Source: Stentor coeruleus
Lineage: Eukaryota; Ciliophora; Heterotrichea; Heterotrichida; Stentoridae
Length of the DNA stretch: 64,000 nucleotides
Direction of reading: 5' to 3'
Assembly (NCBI GenBank): GCA_001970955.1
Contig: MPUH01000181.1
Span: forward strand, 1 to 64,000
The position numbers and the translations under genes were made by a program. The notes beneath the pieces were generated by a model that saw only the letters and a list, made by a program, of their open reading frames with translations, ran no database searches and was not told the origin of the DNA. Shown here piece after piece: positions 62,661-64,000 of the stretch (within the stretch, counting starts at the first letter, position 1; every line of letters begins with the position of its first letter).

Positions 62661-63683
62661 ATGGGTAATTCTTGCTTTTCAAAAAAACCTCCACATATCA
62701 TCACATCTAAGCTATCAATAACATCATCTAGGTCAGCAATTCCAGAAGAAAGCATTCCGCAGCCTTTCAACACAGGAAAAACCCTAAAATGGAAGCTCGG
62801 TGAACAAATAGCAGAAGGAAAGTTTTGTAAAATCTTCCAGTGTATAAACTTAAAAACAGGTGAGCTTCTCATAATGAAGTCCTACCCATTCTACCGAAGC
62901 AGTGCAGATTTCTTTTCTGAGTTGAAAAAAATCCGTAAAGAAGCAGAAATCTTAAAATATCTCAATCATAAAAGCATAATCCAAATGTTTCAATTAGAAT
63001 CTTCATATGAAAGTATCGACCTCATAATGGAATGTATCCCAGGAGGGTGTCTTAGTGAGTTATTACAAAAATATGGTGCAATGGAAGAAGAAATAATAAA
63101 ATGTTACCTTAAGCAAATAATCCAAGCCTTGGACTACTTACACGACCAAGGGATATCCCATAATAACATTAAAGCAGAAAATATTTATATAACTTCAGAA
63201 GGGAAACTAAAAATAAGTGGTTTTAAAAACTATACAAAATTTGGTCAAAACAAACCAGATCAAGACCTTATGTTACAGACTGTTCTTGATATGCACACAA
63301 GTTTAGCACCTGAAATTTTTATTGAAAACAAAGTTTATGATGAATCAGACTCATGGTCTGTTGGCTGTTTAGCAATACATTTACTTACAGGCCAGGAACC
63401 TTTTTCTTATATAAGTCCATATAAAGAAGAAGTTATAAAGTATTTATGCTCAGATGACCCAACTTTGATATTACCAAAAGCTTCAGATGCTATGGAATAC
63501 TTTGTAGAGTCGTGTTTAATTAGAGATCCTGACAAACGTCCTGGGATAAAAGATCTGTATAGTTTCCATGTTATATCAGGGAAGAAGTTTAATTGTGATG
63601 CTAATCTTAATGAAAGTATGAAAATGAGCTTGAACATAACTGCAGATTTCCATAATGCAATAGCTGAACTGGATAACGAATAA
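62661..63683 (+). CDS. Probable N-myristoylated pseudokinase (STE/MAP3K-like fold)
   Basis: 340 residues. The N-terminus MGNSCFSKK fits N-myristoylation at Gly2 with a palmitoylatable Cys5. The kinase fold (about 46-310) keeps ATP-site Lys (LLIMKSYPF, K73), alpha-C Glu, KAEN and APEIF, but HRD is HNN (N169 in place of the catalytic Asp) and DFG is SGF (S186). Glycine loop is IAEGKFCKIF. With both Asp residues gone, normal phosphotransfer is unlikely. The fold resembles STE11-group kinases (GGCLSELLQKYG, WSVGCLAIHLLTGQEPF). It would act as a membrane-bound scaffold or allosteric partner; this is inferred. ATG follows CTATTATAA. Confidence 0.88.
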   Translation: MGNSCFSKKPPHIITSKLSITSSRSAIPEESIPQPFNTGKTLKWKLGEQIAEGKFCKIFQCINLKTGELLIMKSYPFYRSSADFFSELKKIRKEAEILKYLNHKSIIQMFQLESSYESIDLIMECIPGGCLSELLQKYGAMEEEIIKCYLKQIIQALDYLHDQGISHNNIKAENIYITSEGKLKISGFKNYTKFGQNKPDQDLMLQTVLDMHTSLAPEIFIENKVYDESDSWSVGCLAIHLLTGQEPFSYISPYKEEVIKYLCSDDPTLILPKASDAMEYFVESCLIRDPDKRPGIKDLYSFHVISGKKFNCDANLNESMKMSLNITADFHNAIAELDNE

Positions 63684-63694
63684 TAATCTTAAGT

Positions 63695-63982
63695 TTAAAC
63701 TGTTACTTTGACTAGTTTTTCTTTAGTAAAATACTTAATAAGCCCTAAAAGTCCAGTTAAACCTAGTATATGTATAGCCCATTCTTGGATATACGAAATT
63801 GAAACTTGATCATTTATTTCGCACATTTGGACCAGTTCAGGGGTGTTTAGATTGTTATATGCTAAAGCTAAACCTATATACAAAATCATCCCAGAACCTT
63901 TTCGATGAATAGGAAAATAGTAAAATACCCATAAATAATAAAATAGAGATAAAACTGAACATGTAAAATACCAACGACACAT
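63695..63982 (-). CDS. Small membrane protein, unrecognised
   Basis: 95 residues with about three hydrophobic helices (CSVLSLFYYLWVFYYF, MILYIGLALAY, WAIHILGLTGLLGLIKYF) and a basic end. ATG 63982 follows TATATA, so the start is probably complete, although the frame stays open to the window edge. Its stop is only 11 bp from the stop of the convergent pseudokinase gene. No family recognised. Confidence 0.6.
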   Translation of the reverse strand: MCRWYFTCSVLSLFYYLWVFYYFPIHRKGSGMILYIGLALAYNNLNTPELVQMCEINDQVSISYIQEWAIHILGLTGLLGLIKYFTKEKLVKVTV

Positions 63983-64000
63983 TATATATTCTGTATTATG

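Noticed and set aside
1-64000. Transposons, LTR or virus-like elements, CRISPR arrays, telomeric repeats
   Set aside because: No transposase, reverse transcriptase, integrase, capsid gene, spaced repeat array or telomere-like tandem string was seen.

Overview
The window reads as nuclear DNA of a heterotrich ciliate, most likely Stentor or a close relative. The support is: very AT-rich, tightly packed, intron-poor genes; a standard-like genetic code, since none of about 28 intact genes needs TAA, TAG or TGA as sense; and at least eight spliceosomal introns of exactly 15 nt of the form GTA(N)6A..AG with an invariant A at position 10. That intron class is known from heterotrichs. Cilium genes (CFAP57), cyclic-nucleotide signalling genes and many kinases fit a large ciliate. 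The species call is an inference; no marker gene was compared.

Layout. 0-3 kb: a HORMA protein and a Pol epsilon/CHRAC-type histone-fold protein diverge from start codons only 20 bp apart, followed by ribosomal protein eS28 and a coiled-coil gene. 3.8-12.4 kb: a cyclic-nucleotide-binding channel, tRNA-Ile(AAU), axonemal CFAP57, a basic hypothetical protein, and HIBCH behind a duplicated leader. 12.7-26.6 kb: an accessory block. Two tandem minus-strand genes each fuse 14 WD40 repeats to a TRP-like six-helix channel. A decayed third channel and decayed coiled-coil copies lie beside them. The block is bracketed by a roughly 265-bp near-identical direct repeat. 26.6-32.1 kb: a divergent mitochondrial carrier, a tandem USP deubiquitinase pair (the second lacks its catalytic His), and a secreted glutaminyl cyclase. 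33.2-39.1 kb: one five-exon gene for a 1940-residue REJ/GPS-like membrane receptor. 40-50 kb: dual-specificity phosphatase, FBXO9-type F-box protein, hypothetical and coiled-coil proteins, a PH-domain kinase and a SAM protein. 50.4-64 kb: a phosphoglycerate-mutase homologue lacking its catalytic His, CCT1, a membrane phosphodiesterase, Polo kinase, a 1458-residue NACHT protein, a probably myristoylated pseudokinase and a small membrane protein.

Shared themes. Several genes suggest Ca2+/cyclic-nucleotide and membrane signalling (channels, phosphodiesterase, REJ receptor, kinases). At least three gene products keep an enzyme fold but lose catalytic residues. Leaders before genes are often C-rich and G-poor on the coding strand, and many starts sit within a few bases of a TATAA-like string. 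No transposon, CRISPR array or viral element was recognised.
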